A DNA stretch of 64,000 bases from Phycisphaerales bacterium. Its GTDB lineage: Bacteria > Planctomycetota > Phycisphaerae > Phycisphaerales > UBA1924. The translations under genes were made by a program, and so were the position numbers. The stretch is taken from the NCBI GenBank assembly GCA_029260495.1, contig JAJDDD010000009.1, forward strand, positions 248,001 through 312,000, read 5' to 3'. The notes beneath the pieces were generated by a model. The model saw only the letters and a list, made by a program, of their open reading frames with translations. It searched no databases and had not been told where the DNA came from. Shown piece by piece: positions 16,961 through 27,662 of this stretch (positions are counted from its first letter, which is position 1; every line of letters begins with the position of its first letter).

Positions 16961-18331
16961 CTAATACGACGTCACAAAATCCTCCGGCGCCCCATCGCCC
17001 AACAACCGCCAACTCCAAACTGCCGCCAGCGCCGCCAAACCCATCAGCGCCGCCCCGACCAACTGATGCGCCGTCGCGACCGCCACTTCTCCAAATGGGT
17101 CGCTCGTCTTGTACATCAACACCAGCGCCAGCGCCGCGACGCCTAGTCCCATCTGCAAATTCACCGAGTGCAAGAGCCCCGTCCCGATCCGCCGAAACAG
17201 CGTCCGCTTCGGACCGATCGCGCGCAGCCGAAACGCAACGATCAGCGTCATGGTCATCGCGACCAATGAGAACCCAACGTGCGCAGCCATCGCGTGCATG
17301 CTCGGCGCCCCGTCCGTGTGCATATGCCGAAGCACCGCTCCAAATGAAACTTGAACCAACAATACAGCGAAAAGCGCAACCGTTAACTTACGGGTAGCGG
17401 CTTCCCCCGTGCGCACAGTTGTTCCGCCAGCCCGCACAACTTGGTCGCCGTTTCGCCAACTTTCAGTCAGGAACGCCGCCCATGCGCACAAAAAAGCGAA
17501 AAAAAGCTGACCCGTCACCCCATGAACAACTCCCAGCGCGCGCACATCAAGCTCCACCCGCTGCCCCCCCAAAACACCCTGCGCGACAACGAACACAATC
17601 CCAGCCGCCGCATAGATGCGCACCCAGCCCCTCTTCTGCGTCGTGACGGTCACGATCGCCAGCGCCACCGTCATCAACCCAATTAACGCCCCGAACAATC
17701 TGTGAGCATGCTCATAAAAAACCCCCCCAGTCATCCGTGAGAGGGGCAAAAGGAACATGTTGTACCCCGCGCTGGTCGGCCAGTCCTCCACCGCCATCCC
17801 CGACTCCGTGCTCGTCACCGTCCCGCCAACCATCAGCAAGACCAACGTCGCCAGCGCCGTCACCACCGCAAAACGCACTGGCCAGTTGGGTCTAAAGCCC
17901 GCCATGCCCGCGCCCTGCTCCTTCCAGATCAACTCAGCAATGATTCCAACAATTGCCCCAGCGATCACAGTAAACGCCAGCCAACCGATGACAATCATTG
18001 TTGCGTCGCCGCGTGTTTGTCCGCTGGCGGGGTCAATCAGGAGGGCGCCGAGGACCAGCAGGTTAACCATTCCCGCGACAAACCCGGTCAAACTGCCTGC
18101 CAGCGTGCGCCGACCGCGCGTCGCAGTGCGCGCGCCGCAGACCAGTCCAGCTGCCAGAACAAGAAGCAGTCCGACCGCGAGCAGTGGCGCCGGGGCGTCA
18201 ACCCCAGGAAATCGCAATACAAATCCGAGCGTCCACATCACAGCGGCTGTCCCGAAGCCGACGGTGAGCGCCCCGAGGAGCAGGGGAGCAAACGAGTGAG
18301 ATTTGGAATCTTGTTGGGCTACTTCAGGCAT
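16961..18331 (-). CDS. ctaA: Heme A synthase (COX15/CtaA)
   Basis: 456 aa integral membrane monooxygenase converting heme O to heme A for the cytochrome oxidase encoded next door. The core shows paired His motifs: YEHAHRLFGALIG and GVVHGVTGQLFFA in one bundle, MHAMAAHVGFSLVA and ATAHQLVGAALMG in the other, plus VGGTVTSTESGMAVEDWPT, typical of the family. The N-terminal ~145 residues add about four hydrophobic segments not present in minimal CtaA, making the protein longer than usual. Transcribed divergently from the ACIII/oxidase cluster. No heme O synthase (ctaB) is in the window. Confidence 0.92.
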   Translation of the reverse strand: MPEVAQQDSKSHSFAPLLLGALTVGFGTAAVMWTLGFVLRFPGVDAPAPLLAVGLLLVLAAGLVCGARTATRGRRTLAGSLTGFVAGMVNLLVLGALLIDPASGQTRGDATMIVIGWLAFTVIAGAIVGIIAELIWKEQGAGMAGFRPNWPVRFAVVTALATLVLLMVGGTVTSTESGMAVEDWPTSAGYNMFLLPLSRMTGGVFYEHAHRLFGALIGLMTVALAIVTVTTQKRGWVRIYAAAGIVFVVAQGVLGGQRVELDVRALGVVHGVTGQLFFAFLCAWAAFLTESWRNGDQVVRAGGTTVRTGEAATRKLTVALFAVLLVQVSFGAVLRHMHTDGAPSMHAMAAHVGFSLVAMTMTLIVAFRLRAIGPKRTLFRRIGTGLLHSVNLQMGLGVAALALVLMYKTSDPFGEVAVATAHQLVGAALMGLAALAAVWSWRLLGDGAPEDFVTSY

Positions 18332-18674
18332 GGCCGACGAATCCCCATTGGTGTGCGCCTTGAATCATCACAAGTCGCTTACTATCCTACCGGAATGATT
18401 CTTGCCACGCGATAAATAAGATGTTCAGGTCCGAAACCCACCCGTTTTCACACAGCAACTCCATATCTCTCTCCGCGACCCCGTGTGAAGACCCCTCCAG
18501 TTGACAGAATGAGTGATCTCCGTAAGAAATACTGCCTCGCAGCATAGACCCAGCGGGGTGTTTGGGGGTCTCTTGGAATTTTGAGTCGAGTTTTCATCGC
18601 GAATGGCGAGGCGCCTTTCGCTCCAACCTGGAGACTGCAACCAGGATCGCCGCAACGACAGAGGAACGGCATTC
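18332..18674. promoter_or_regulatory. Divergent promoter region of ctaA and the act-cox cluster
   Basis: 343 nt without a gene, between two outward-facing respiratory genes, so promoters for both must lie here. A good -35-like TTGACA occurs at 18501-18506 but only a poor -10 follows (A-rich 18524-18531), so I do not assign it firmly. AGACCC...GGGTCT near 18546-18572 could form a leader hairpin in the act transcript. Confidence 0.4.
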
Positions 18675-19433
18675 GTGACCCACACCGCGCTCTTTCCGAA
18701 ATGGACCAACTCGATTCCCACCGTCGGCGCCGTCGGCGGGGTGAGCACTTTGATCGTTGTTGTCGCAGTGGTGTGGTATTGGTTCACGCCGAGCTTCTGG
18801 GAGGTTGGCTACATGCCGACGCAGCCGGTCGCGTTCAGCCATCAGCTGCACGCGGGCACGCTCGCGATGGACTGTCGGTACTGCCATACGAACGTTGAGG
18901 AATCCAAGCACGCCAATATTCCTGCGACTTCTACGTGCATGAACTGCCACACAGTGGTGAATGAAACCACGGGGTATCTTGCGAAGGCGGTGAGTCTGGA
19001 CGGTGTTTCGCCTTCTGTGCACTGGGCCAATGAAGGATTAGCGATTCTTCGCGAGAGCCACGCTGCGGAGTTGCCTGTGCCCTGGCGTCGTGTTCACAAG
19101 CTGCCTGACTATGTGCAGTTCAATCACGCGGCGCACCTGAATGCTGGCGTGAGTTGCTATTCGTGCCACCAGCGCATCGACACGATGCCGGTTGTCTTTC
19201 AGTCACAGAGTCTGGCGATGGGTTGGTGCCTTGAGTGTCACCGAGCGCCGGAGAAGCATCTTGTTGACACGAAAGGCCTTCTTGCGGGAGGTGAAACGGT
19301 GCGCATCACCGATCTTCCAACGATTGAGAAACTCCTGACGGATTCATCTGCGCAGCTTGAGCGCGGGGAGGAACTTGTTGACAAGCGACTCTGGAACGAC
19401 CCGCCGCAAAACTGCAGCGCATGCCATTATTGA
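18675..19433 (+). CDS. actA: Alternative complex III pentaheme cytochrome c subunit ActA
   Basis: 252 aa from the GTG at 18675, which has GAGGA about 9-10 nt upstream; the open frame reaches back to 18603 without an RBS. Five CxxCH heme-binding motifs are visible: CRYCH, CMNCH, CYSCH, CLECH and CSACH, the last three residues from the end. One N-terminal TM anchor (STLIVVVAVVWYWF) places the hemes on the periplasmic side. ActA passes electrons from the iron-sulfur/quinol modules to the acceptor cytochrome. First gene of the act operon. Confidence 0.92.
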   Translation: MTHTALFPKWTNSIPTVGAVGGVSTLIVVVAVVWYWFTPSFWEVGYMPTQPVAFSHQLHAGTLAMDCRYCHTNVEESKHANIPATSTCMNCHTVVNETTGYLAKAVSLDGVSPSVHWANEGLAILRESHAAELPVPWRRVHKLPDYVQFNHAAHLNAGVSCYSCHQRIDTMPVVFQSQSLAMGWCLECHRAPEKHLVDTKGLLAGGETVRITDLPTIEKLLTDSSAQLERGEELVDKRLWNDPPQNCSACHY

Positions 19434-19502
19434 ACGACCCACGAAACGGATCACCGAAGCACACAGGCTGCTTCCAATGAATGACGGAATAGAGCCCGGC
19501 AC

Positions 19503-22500
19503 ATGAGCAAGGCGAAGCAATGTCCATCCTCGGTGGGGAACGAACCCGCCACGAAAGAGCGTGAGCCGCTTGACCGGAGCGCTGCGACCGGCCGCGCGTA
19601 TTGGCGCAGTCTGGATGAGATTGCGGACACACCAGAGTTCCGCGAGTTCCTCGAGCGCGAGTTCCCTGCGTCGGCGTCAGAGCTTGCGGGCGAATCGCGG
19701 CGAGACTTTCTGCGCGTGATGGCAGCTTCGATCGCGTTGGTTGGAGCTGCGAGCGTGCCGGGATGCCGGCGATCGGATCACAAGATTCTTCCCTATAACC
19801 GCGATCCGGAAGATGTGATTCATGGCAAGCCGCTCTTCTACGGGACTGCGATGCTCCTGCCTGGTGGAGGTGCGGAGGGGCTCCTGGCCGAAGCGCACGA
19901 GGGTCGTCCGACGAAGCTCGAAGGGAACCCGCTGCATCCAATTAATCGCGGGAAGTCCGGCGTGTTTGCGCAGGCGGCCGCGCTGGATCTGTACGATCCT
20001 GACCGGCTGGTTCAGCCGACACGCCTGGCAAAGGGCGAGCCTGTTCCCGTCACATGGCGGCAAATCGACGGCATCGCTCGTTCGCATTTCCGTCAGTTTG
20101 ATTTGACGAATGGTCGTGGGTTGGCTTTTCTTGTCAGCAAAGTTTCGAGCCCGACGCGCGACGCGATGCGCAATCGCATTCTTGAGCGGTGGCCGGAGGC
20201 GAAGTGGCTGCCGTATGAGCCGATCGACAATGAGGCGGAGCTTGACGGAACGCGCATTGCGTTTGGGCGCCCGTGTCGCACGGTTCATGCGATTGAAAAA
20301 GCGCGTCGGATTCTTTCGATCGAGAGCGATTGGCTTTCGGGATATGGTGATGGCGCGTCGATTGCGGACCAGCGCGGGTTTGGCGCTGGCCGGACAGTGA
20401 CAGATACACACGACGACATGAGCCGTTTGTATGCGGTTGAGTCGATGATGACGCTTGCGGGCGCGTCTGCGGACAATCGGCTGGCGCTCAAACCGAGCGA
20501 GATTCCAGCGTATGTGGCGAAGCTGGCTGGGCGGATTGCACCGGATGCGGTTGCGGGCTCTGATCTTGCGGGCGCCGAGCTGGATATTGACTCGGCGTGG
20601 ATTGAATCTGTGGCGGCTGATCTTCTTGCGCATCGCGGCGCGAGCGTTGTGATTGTTGGCGCATCGCAGCCGGCGGAAGTTCATGGGTTGGTCGCTGCGA
20701 TTAATAGCGCCCTGGGCGCGATTGGCGAGACTGTTCACTATGTTTCGGTGGAGGGGGACGAGGCGGCGTCATCGCTGGAATCCATTCGCACACTCTCGCG
20801 CGACATGAAAGCTGGTCGTGTTGAAACTCTGGTGACGATCGACACGAATCCCGTTTATGACGCGCCGGTCGAGCTGGACTTTGCGGAGCGTCACGCGAAG
20901 GTGAAGACGACGATGCACCTCTCGTTGCATTTCAATGAGACGGCGGCGGCGTCAACATATCGCTTGAATAAAGCGCACTTCCTCGAATCCTGGGGCGATG
21001 CGGTTGCGGCAGATGGGGCGCGATCGGTCATCCAGCCGATGGTCGAGCCGCTGGGCTATGTCAATGCGGAGCATTCCGACGAGGAAGTTCAGCACGGGCG
21101 CACTGACCTTGAGTTTCTCGCGATGATTGTGGATGACGAACTGCGTGATCCATTTGAAATCGTTCGGCGGACATGGGGGAATGCATCAAGCTTGTCGGGA
21201 GAGGCGTTTGAGAAGCGCTGGCGGCAGACGCTTCACGATGGATTTGAGCCTGGGTCAGCGGGGTCTGCCCTTCGCGGCAACCGAGCTCGCGTTCGGACGA
21301 ATGAGGTTGTGCAGGCGATGGGTCGCTTGCGCGCGCCGGCGGCGCGTTCAGCGATTGATTTGAGTGATGTGGAAGTTCTTTTCCGGCCGAGCGCGACACT
21401 CTTTGATGGTCGGTATGCGAATAACGGATGGCTGCAGGAGCTGCCGGATCCGATGTCGAAAGTGACATGGGACAACCCTGCGATTGTCAGCCCGGCGACG
21501 GCGAAAGCGATGGGGCTCGTCGAGGGGGCGATGATCGATGTGACGGTTGATGGGCGAACGCTTACGTTGCCGATCTGGCGGCAGCCGGGCTTGCCTGATG
21601 GGTTGGTCGTGCTGGAGTTGGGGTACGGCAGGGAGCGAGTTGGTCGGGTCGGCGATGGTGTTGGGTTCAACACTTACAAACTGCGCACGGGCGGGGCACT
21701 GCGGCGCGGGACGGGCAAGATTGCGGCGGCGGTGGGGGAGTTCACCATTGCGTGTGTACAGACGCACTGGGCGATGGAGGGGCGGGCGCTGGTGCGCGAG
21801 GCTGATCTTGTTGCGTGGCAGAAGCACGGGGATGAGGTCATTGTTGATCAAGATCATTACGGCAGAGAGCGCCGGCTTGATTTTGGGGATCGTTTTGGTG
21901 TTGAATCGCACTCGCCAGCGATCGTTGACATTTATGAAGACGATCAGGAGCATCACTACACGAATCGTTTGCAGTGGGCGATGTCGATTGATTTGAATAA
22001 GTGCATTGGGTGCGCCGCGTGTACGATTGCGTGCCAGGCGGAGAACAATATTCCGGTTGTGGGGAAGGATCAGGTCAATCGCGGGCGCGAAATGCACTGG
22101 ATTCGCATTGATCGCTATTACGCTTCGCAGGTTTCTGATCCGTCGGAGGCGGGCTTTGAGGGCGATTTTGGAGATGCGGGGCCGTACACCGGCGGGCGGA
22201 CTGGTGACGATGTTGACGTATTGATGATGCCGGTGCCTTGCCAGCAGTGTGAGAATGCGCCGTGCGAGACAGTGTGTCCAGTGAATGCGACGGTTCATAG
22301 TCCTGAGGGCTTGAACGATATGGCGTACAACCGCTGTATTGGCACGCGTTATTGTGCGAATAACTGTCCTTACAAGGTTCGTCGGTTTAACTTTTTCGAT
22401 TACGCGACGAAGCGGCTTGATGGGGATTATGTCGGCAAGGAAGCTCTTGATGGAGTTGTGCCAAGCGCTGATTACATTCCGCCGCGACTGAGGCAGAAGA

Positions 22501-22994
22501 TTGACGAGGGGAAGGATGAGCTGCAAACGATGCAGTACAACCCTGATGTGACGGTTCGCGAGCGCGGGGTGATGGAGAAATGCACATATTGCGTGCAGCG
22601 GATCAATGAGGCGCGTGTTGAAGTGAAGACGCGCGGGCTTGAGGGGATGCCCGACGGATTCTTTGAGACGGCGTGTCAGCAGGCGTGTCCGACGGAGGCA
22701 ATCGTCTTCGGCAATAAGTCAGATGAGAACAGCCGGGTGAGCCAGCAGCGTGAGAATCATCGTTCCTATGGGATGCTTTCCTATCTGTCCACGAAGCCTC
22801 GGACGACGTATATGGTGAAGCTGCGGAATCCGAATCCTGCGATCCGGGCGACACATGAGGATCCGTTCCATCATGGTGGCGGGCACGAAACGCATAGCGA
22901 CGAAACGCACACGGGGAATCACGATGATGGGCACGCTGACGCGGGCGTTATTCTTCGTCTTCCGGTGCTTACCTCGACGGGAGGCTTGGCATGA
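19503..22994 (+). CDS. actB: Alternative complex III molybdopterin-oxidoreductase-like/Fe-S subunit ActB
   Basis: 1163 aa fusion. A Tat-type motif SRRDFLRVM (65-73) and a lipobox-like AASVPGC (Cys88) sit behind an N-terminal extension, as in other ActB proteins. Residues ~90-740 form a molybdopterin-oxidoreductase-like domain, thought in this family to be without cofactor. A C-terminal ferredoxin-like domain (from ~830) holds four Fe-S cysteine clusters: [35 protein letters not shown] and CTYC with CQQAC. The tail (about 1125-1150) is rich in His and Asp/Glu. Stop overlaps actC by 4 nt. Confidence 0.93.
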   Translation: MSKAKQCPSSVGNEPATKEREPLDRSAATGRAYWRSLDEIADTPEFREFLEREFPASASELAGESRRDFLRVMAASIALVGAASVPGCRRSDHKILPYNRDPEDVIHGKPLFYGTAMLLPGGGAEGLLAEAHEGRPTKLEGNPLHPINRGKSGVFAQAAALDLYDPDRLVQPTRLAKGEPVPVTWRQIDGIARSHFRQFDLTNGRGLAFLVSKVSSPTRDAMRNRILERWPEAKWLPYEPIDNEAELDGTRIAFGRPCRTVHAIEKARRILSIESDWLSGYGDGASIADQRGFGAGRTVTDTHDDMSRLYAVESMMTLAGASADNRLALKPSEIPAYVAKLAGRIAPDAVAGSDLAGAELDIDSAWIESVAADLLAHRGASVVIVGASQPAEVHGLVAAINSALGAIGETVHYVSVEGDEAASSLESIRTLSRDMKAGRVETLVTIDTNPVYDAPVELDFAERHAKVKTTMHLSLHFNETAAASTYRLNKAHFLESWGDAVAADGARSVIQPMVEPLGYVNAEHSDEEVQHGRTDLEFLAMIVDDELRDPFEIVRRTWGNASSLSGEAFEKRWRQTLHDGFEPGSAGSALRGNRARVRTNEVVQAMGRLRAPAARSAIDLSDVEVLFRPSATLFDGRYANNGWLQELPDPMSKVTWDNPAIVSPATAKAMGLVEGAMIDVTVDGRTLTLPIWRQPGLPDGLVVLELGYGRERVGRVGDGVGFNTYKLRTGGALRRGTGKIAAAVGEFTIACVQTHWAMEGRALVREADLVAWQKHGDEVIVDQDHYGRERRLDFGDRFGVESHSPAIVDIYEDDQEHHYTNRLQWAMSIDLNKCIGCAACTIACQAENNIPVVGKDQVNRGREMHWIRIDRYYASQVSDPSEAGFEGDFGDAGPYTGGRTGDDVDVLMMPVPCQQCENAPCETVCPVNATVHSPEGLNDMAYNRCIGTRYCANNCPYKVRRFNFFDYATKRLDGDYVGKEALDGVVPSADYIPPRLRQKIDEGKDELQTMQYNPDVTVRERGVMEKCTYCVQRINEARVEVKTRGLEGMPDGFFETACQQACPTEAIVFGNKSDENSRVSQQRENHRSYGMLSYLSTKPRTTYMVKLRNPNPAIRATHEDPFHHGGGHETHSDETHTGNHDDGHADAGVILRLPVLTSTGGLA

Positions 22995-24547
22995 GCCCGG
23001 TTGATCCCGACGCTTACGGCGCCCAGAACCTGGGCAAGGCTTCTGATCCGGCGGCTGTCGATGTTGTGCGCGATCCGGAGACGATTGACGGCACGCTTGT
23101 TGATGATCCGTCGGTTCGGGCGCCGCTTGTTCTGGGTGGTCGTGATTTTCATTCCGTGACAGAAACGATTTGCGGCTGGAGTGAGAACAAGGCGCCGGGA
23201 TGGTGGCTGCCTGCGTTTATGTTCTCTGCGGCGACGGCGGGCGTTGCCGGATTGATGATTCTGTACCTGGTGACGACGGGTGTGGGTGTGTGGGGTTTGA
23301 ATAATCCCGTCGCGTGGGGTTGGGCGATTGTGAACTTTGTCTGGTGGGTGGGCATTGGGCACGCGGGCACGTTGATCTCCGCGATTCTGTGCATATTCAA
23401 GCAGAAGTGGCGCACGAGCATTAACCGTTTTGCAGAGGCGATGACGATTTTCGCGGTCATCTGCGCCGGCACTTTCCCGGGGATTCATGTTGGGCGCATC
23501 TGGTTTGCCTGGTTTCTCTTTCCTATTCCCAACTCAAACTCGATCTGGCCGAACTTTAAGAGTCCGTTGCTTTGGGATGTCTTCGCGGTCGGCACTTACT
23601 TCACGGTGTCGCTTCTGTTCTGGTACATGGGGATGATTCCTGACATCGCGACGTTCCGCGATCGCGCCATCAAGCGCATGGACCTGAGGAAGACGATTGG
23701 GCCGTTCCAACTGGCTGTCGGAAAGATTGCAGCGTTCGGCTACGGTGTCGCTTCACTTGGGTGGCGATTCAGCCATCGTCACTGGCAGAACTATGAGAAG
23801 GCGTACATTCTTCTGGCGGGCATCGCGACGCCTCTTGTGCTTTCGGTTCACTCAGTGGTTTCTTTCGACTTTGCTGTGGCGGTTGTTCCCGGTTGGCATA
23901 CGACGATTTTCCCGCCGTACTTTGTCGCGGGCGCCATCTTCTCCGGCTTTGCGATGGTGCTGACGCTTCTGATCCCCGCCCGGGCTCTTTATCCCGGCAT
24001 GAAGGACTTCGTCACTGCGCGCACGATCGAGAACATGTGCAAGATTATTACGGTGACGGGCTCGATGGTCGGCTTTGCATACATCATGGAGTTTTTCATT
24101 GCGTGGTACAGCGCCAGCTCTTATGAGAGTGAAGCGTTTATCATCCGCGCGCTCGGCCCCTACTGGTGGGCGTACTTCATCATGTTCTTTTGCAACGTTC
24201 TCAGCCCGCAGGTTTTCTGGTTGAAGTGGGCGCGGTCTACGCCGTGGTTCATCTTCATTGTGACAATCTTTGTCAATATCGGCATGTGGTTTGAGCGGTT
24301 CGTCATTGTGACGACGCTGTCCTCTGACTTCATGCCTTCGAGTTGGGGCTACTACGCTCCGACGTATGTTGACGTCCTCACCTTTGTGGGGAGTCTGGGC
24401 ATCTTCATGACGCTGTTCCTGCTCTTTATGCGATTCCTTCCGATGCTTGCTATTAGCGAAGTGAAGAACGTCTTGCCTCAGGCGAATCCGCACGCGGCAC
24501 CACCGCCGCCGGCCGGTGCGCCCGCAACGAATGGGGAGGCCCGCTGA
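22991..24547 (+). CDS. actC: Alternative complex III quinol-binding membrane subunit ActC (NrfD-like)
   Basis: 518 aa with about ten TM helices of the NrfD/polysulfide reductase family. Landmarks are [15 protein letters not shown] and [14 protein letters not shown]-like segments ([16 protein letters not shown]), which belong to the quinol site near the periplasmic face. The ATG overlaps the actB stop. ActC and ActF are paralogous halves of the membrane core. The Pro/Ala-rich C-terminal tail is cytoplasmic or disordered. Confidence 0.93.
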   Translation: MSPVDPDAYGAQNLGKASDPAAVDVVRDPETIDGTLVDDPSVRAPLVLGGRDFHSVTETICGWSENKAPGWWLPAFMFSAATAGVAGLMILYLVTTGVGVWGLNNPVAWGWAIVNFVWWVGIGHAGTLISAILCIFKQKWRTSINRFAEAMTIFAVICAGTFPGIHVGRIWFAWFLFPIPNSNSIWPNFKSPLLWDVFAVGTYFTVSLLFWYMGMIPDIATFRDRAIKRMDLRKTIGPFQLAVGKIAAFGYGVASLGWRFSHRHWQNYEKAYILLAGIATPLVLSVHSVVSFDFAVAVVPGWHTTIFPPYFVAGAIFSGFAMVLTLLIPARALYPGMKDFVTARTIENMCKIITVTGSMVGFAYIMEFFIAWYSASSYESEAFIIRALGPYWWAYFIMFFCNVLSPQVFWLKWARSTPWFIFIVTIFVNIGMWFERFVIVTTLSSDFMPSSWGYYAPTYVDVLTFVGSLGIFMTLFLLFMRFLPMLAISEVKNVLPQANPHAAPPPPAGAPATNGEAR

Positions 24548-24548
24548 T

Positions 24549-25112
24549 ATGGCAACCCATACGGAGTACACCTCTGAGAGCGGCGAGCCGATCTGGGGCA
24601 TCTTTGGCGAGTTCAAGGATCCATCTGCGATCTATCACGGCGCGGAGATTGTTCGTGACGCTGGGGTCAAGAAGTGGGATGTCCATTCGCCATTCCCGAT
24701 TCACGGGATGGATGAAGCGATGGGTTTGTCGGGGCCGAAGGTTGGCTATCTCGTCGCTTTCGGCGGGATGCTGGGCGCGTCGGGCGCGATGCTGATGCAG
24801 TGGTACATGAACGCCTATGACTACAAGTTCATCGTCGCTGACAAGCCGTTTTTCGCATGGGAACAGTTCCTTCCGGTCACGTTTGAGCTGGGCGTGCTTA
24901 TTAGCGCTTTCTTTGCGATCTTTGGCATGCTTGCGCTGAACAAACTTCCGATGTTTTACCATCCACTCTTTAAGAAAGAGCGGTTCCTGCGAGCCAGTGA
25001 TGATGGATTTTTCATCGCGATCGAAGCTCGTGATTCCACGTTCAATCCTGAAAAATCGCGCGAGCTGCTTGAGCGCGCCGGCGCATTCAACATTGAGTTG
25101 GTAGAGGAGTAA
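24549..25112 (+). CDS. actD: Alternative complex III subunit ActD (DUF3341)
   Basis: 187 aa from the ATG at 24549, preceded by GGGGAGG; the open frame starts earlier but inside actC. The N-terminal half is soluble (WGIFGEFKDPSAIYHGAEIVRDAGVKKWDVHSPFPIHGMDEAMGL is split by the GMD motif typical of DUF3341), followed by two TM helices (VGYLVAFGGMLGASGAMLMQW and LGVLISAFFAIFGMLAL). The C-terminal DGFFIAIEARD segment is also conserved in the family. A structural subunit. Confidence 0.9.
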   Translation: MATHTEYTSESGEPIWGIFGEFKDPSAIYHGAEIVRDAGVKKWDVHSPFPIHGMDEAMGLSGPKVGYLVAFGGMLGASGAMLMQWYMNAYDYKFIVADKPFFAWEQFLPVTFELGVLISAFFAIFGMLALNKLPMFYHPLFKKERFLRASDDGFFIAIEARDSTFNPEKSRELLERAGAFNIELVEE

Positions 25113-25120
25113 ATAGGCCG

Positions 25121-25945
25121 ATGTTCGCTCGCCAACATAGTCTGGTTCCCAAACTTTTCTGCGCTATCCTTGGGTTTGTTGTCTTTGTGGCGGCGGGCTG
25201 TCGTGGCGATCGCACAGATGAGCCGCCGCGCCAGTTTTTCCCCGGTCTTGACGATCAGCCCAAGTTCAAGGTTCAGGGAGAGACCGACTTCTTTCCTGAC
25301 GGCAGAACCATGCGCAAGCCGCCGGCCCACGTTGTGGCTTTCGGGCGTTCGCCGGTTCTTTCTTATGGGTCAACGGCTGCGGAGCGTGCGATATTCGATC
25401 GTATTGCTGCACGTTCACGCGCGGATCTCTTGCGCGGGGATGATCGTGTGTATCGGGGGCTGAATCCGGACGGCTCTTTCGTTGAGCGCATTCCATTGCG
25501 TGAGGTTTTGAGCTATGGGCCAGATGAGGCGATTGATGCGGAAGAGCTGCGCGAGTTCATCGCGCTTGGCGCCGAGCGATACAACATCTTTTGTGCTGCC
25601 TGTCATGGTGGTTTGGGTGATGGTCAGGGTGCGGTTGGCAAGCTTTGGTCGGCGCCGCTTCCTTCATACCACCAGGAGCAGTATCGACCTGGCGGTGAGA
25701 AGGGGCAGGACGGTCTTATCTTCTCGAGGATTCGCAATGGCGTTGCGAATACTCCGGGTCAGCTTCCTGAGCTCAAGATGCCGAGCTATGCGCGTCAGTT
25801 GAACGAGTATGAATCATGGGCGATCGTTGCGTATTTTCGGGTGCTTCAGAAATCACAGAATGGGAGCATTGATGATGTTCCCGCTGCCCAGCGTGAATCG
25901 CTCATGCGTACGCAGCCGGCGCCAACGCAGGGAGGGGGCGTCTGA
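25121..25945 (+). CDS. actE: Alternative complex III monoheme cytochrome c lipoprotein ActE
   Basis: 274 aa. Lipoprotein signal with lipobox VAAGC (Cys27). One c-type heme motif CAACHGGLGDGQG in the C-terminal half, with a candidate distal Met in LKMPSYA. The order before actF and the N-terminal FFPGLDDQPKFKVQ (usually M-x-x-Q-P-K) match ActE. It carries electrons towards the oxidase, possibly directly to the heme domain of CoxB. The stop overlaps the actF ATG by 1 nt. Confidence 0.9.
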   Translation: MFARQHSLVPKLFCAILGFVVFVAAGCRGDRTDEPPRQFFPGLDDQPKFKVQGETDFFPDGRTMRKPPAHVVAFGRSPVLSYGSTAAERAIFDRIAARSRADLLRGDDRVYRGLNPDGSFVERIPLREVLSYGPDEAIDAEELREFIALGAERYNIFCAACHGGLGDGQGAVGKLWSAPLPSYHQEQYRPGGEKGQDGLIFSRIRNGVANTPGQLPELKMPSYARQLNEYESWAIVAYFRVLQKSQNGSIDDVPAAQRESLMRTQPAPTQGGGV

Positions 25946-27207
25946 TGGGTCATATTGTCGATCCTGACCGTGCGATTTCTGAGAGCAAGGTTCGCCTGGC
26001 TCCCGGCGCGGCGCGCATGGTTGGCGCGCTGCTGATGGCGGTGGGCGCGGTCGCGCTTGTCATTACAGTCGTCATGATGGCGACGGCGAAGGATGCAGCG
26101 ACGCAGTATCAGGCGCTGGCGGCGTATCACGTTGGCTTTATGACGGTGATGGCGCCGACGCTTGGGGCGCTTGTTTTTGTCATGATCTTTCAGCAGGTGA
26201 ACGCGGGGTGGGCAGCTCTCCTGCGGCGACAGTTTGAGAATGTTCTTTCGATGGTCGTTCCGTGTCTCTTCCTCTTCGTGGGGCTTGGGCTGCTCTCGAC
26301 TTTTTTCGGGCCGCTCTGGAAATGGATGGATCCTGAGTTTGTTTCAGGGGACGTTATGTATGAGGTGAAGAAGCCGTTCCTGAACACGACATTTTTCTAT
26401 GTTCGGGCCGGCGTGTACTTCACGATCTGGACTGTGCTCGCGACGATGCTCCGCCGGTATTCCATTCAACAGGACGAGACCGGCGATCCCTGGCTGACGG
26501 CGAAGGCGCGGCGGATGTCGAGCTATGGATTGCTTCTCTTTGCGCTGACTACGGGTTTTGCCTCCTTTGACTGGTTGATGAGTCTGGATCATCACTGGTT
26601 TTCAACGATGTTCGGCGTGTATTACTTTGCTGAGACTGCGGGCTCTTCGCTTGCGTTGTGCACGCTTATTTTCCTTGTTCTGCGTCAGCGCGGGTATTTG
26701 CAAGACCTCGTGACGGTCGAGCATTTTCATGATCTGGGCAAGTTGCTCTTTGGGTTTACCGTCTTTTGGGCGTATATCGGGTTTAGTCAGTATTTCCTGA
26801 TCTGGTATGCGAATATCCCTGAAGAGACGGCGTGGTTTGCGCTGCGCAAGAACGGCGGCTGGGAGGCGTATACGTTCTGGCTGGTGGTTGGGCGTTTTGT
26901 TGTTCCGTTCTTCATATTGATGCCTCGGCCGTTCCGGCGGAACAAGCTCATTCTTGGATTTGCGTGCGCATGGATTTTGTTCTTCCACGGCTTGGATATG
27001 TTCTGGCTGGTGCGACCGGAGGCGACGGTTGAAGTGGGGGCCCATATCTTTGAGCGCATGCCCTTTAGCTGGCTCGACATCACGGGGATTCTTGGGCCTG
27101 TTGGTATTTATCTTGGTCTGCTCATGTTTCGTATAGCGTCGGGGCCGCTTGTACCTCTTAAGGATCCGCGATTGCCTGAATCACTGGCCCACAAGAACTA
27201 CGTTTAG
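25945..27207 (+). CDS. actF: Alternative complex III membrane subunit ActF
   Basis: 420 aa polytopic protein, about ten TM helices, paralogous to ActC. Family landmarks include YHVGFMTVMAPTLGALVFVMI near the N-terminus, GFASFDWLMSLDHHWFSTMFGVYYFA in the middle and IWYANIPEE later. With ActC it forms the membrane core that takes part in quinol oxidation and possibly proton translocation. No separate ActG-named gene is obvious; the next small gene is a candidate for an accessory subunit. Confidence 0.92.
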   Translation: MGHIVDPDRAISESKVRLAPGAARMVGALLMAVGAVALVITVVMMATAKDAATQYQALAAYHVGFMTVMAPTLGALVFVMIFQQVNAGWAALLRRQFENVLSMVVPCLFLFVGLGLLSTFFGPLWKWMDPEFVSGDVMYEVKKPFLNTTFFYVRAGVYFTIWTVLATMLRRYSIQQDETGDPWLTAKARRMSSYGLLLFALTTGFASFDWLMSLDHHWFSTMFGVYYFAETAGSSLALCTLIFLVLRQRGYLQDLVTVEHFHDLGKLLFGFTVFWAYIGFSQYFLIWYANIPEETAWFALRKNGGWEAYTFWLVVGRFVVPFFILMPRPFRRNKLILGFACAWILFFHGLDMFWLVRPEATVEVGAHIFERMPFSWLDITGILGPVGIYLGLLMFRIASGPLVPLKDPRLPESLAHKNYV

Positions 27208-27234
27208 ACACTCGGAGGCGCTGTTGACCGGCGC

Positions 27235-27642
27235 ATGGTTGGAATGACTCACGAAGATTTGAATCAGGACGAAAACCCATGGGTTGACGCTGACCACTCG
27301 GGTGAGGCTGACGATGCGTGGCATCAACATGCTGGGGAAGAGGCGCCGCAGCATGCGCATGGTGAAACAACACCCGGCGCAATTGCGCTGTTCGGCGTTA
27401 TTAGTTTTGCCGTGTTGCTTGTGACCATTGTTCTTGTTGGGTTTTACTTCTTCCAGGTCAACAAGTGGAAGCGGGCGGAGCGGATTGAAGTCTTTCTCGG
27501 TGAAGACACGCGGCAGATGATGGAGGGCTGGGAATCAACATTGACCACTTACGGCTGGGCGGATGTAGCTGACGGCGAGGCTGTTCACATTCCACTTGAT
27601 CAAGCTGTTGATCTTTTTATTGAGGAGAACGCTACACGCTGA
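27235..27642 (+). CDS. Small His-rich single-TM protein in the respiratory cluster
   Basis: 135 aa; the first ATG is at 27235 and a second at 27244, neither with a well-spaced RBS (GGAGG lies 16 nt before the first). Residues ~1-45 are acidic and rich in His (HQHAGEEAPQHAHGE), then one TM helix (IALFGVISFAVLLVTIVLVGFYFF), then a soluble domain of about 65 residues ending DQAVDLFIEE. No family recognised. Its position between actF and the SCO gene suggests an accessory subunit or an assembly factor; the His cluster could bind metal. Inference only. Confidence 0.65.
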   Translation: MVGMTHEDLNQDENPWVDADHSGEADDAWHQHAGEEAPQHAHGETTPGAIALFGVISFAVLLVTIVLVGFYFFQVNKWKRAERIEVFLGEDTRQMMEGWESTLTTYGWADVADGEAVHIPLDQAVDLFIEENATR

Positions 27643-27662
27643 GTCGTGAGCTTTGGCCGACC

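Noticed and set aside
18501-18531. TTGACA-based promoter for actA
   Set aside because: The -35 is perfect but no acceptable -10 lies 16-18 nt away; kept only as a weak hint in the promoter-region entry.
21348-22526. 392-codon minus-strand frame
   Set aside because: Opposite the Fe-S part of actB; low-complexity Arg/Pro/Asn composition, no family.
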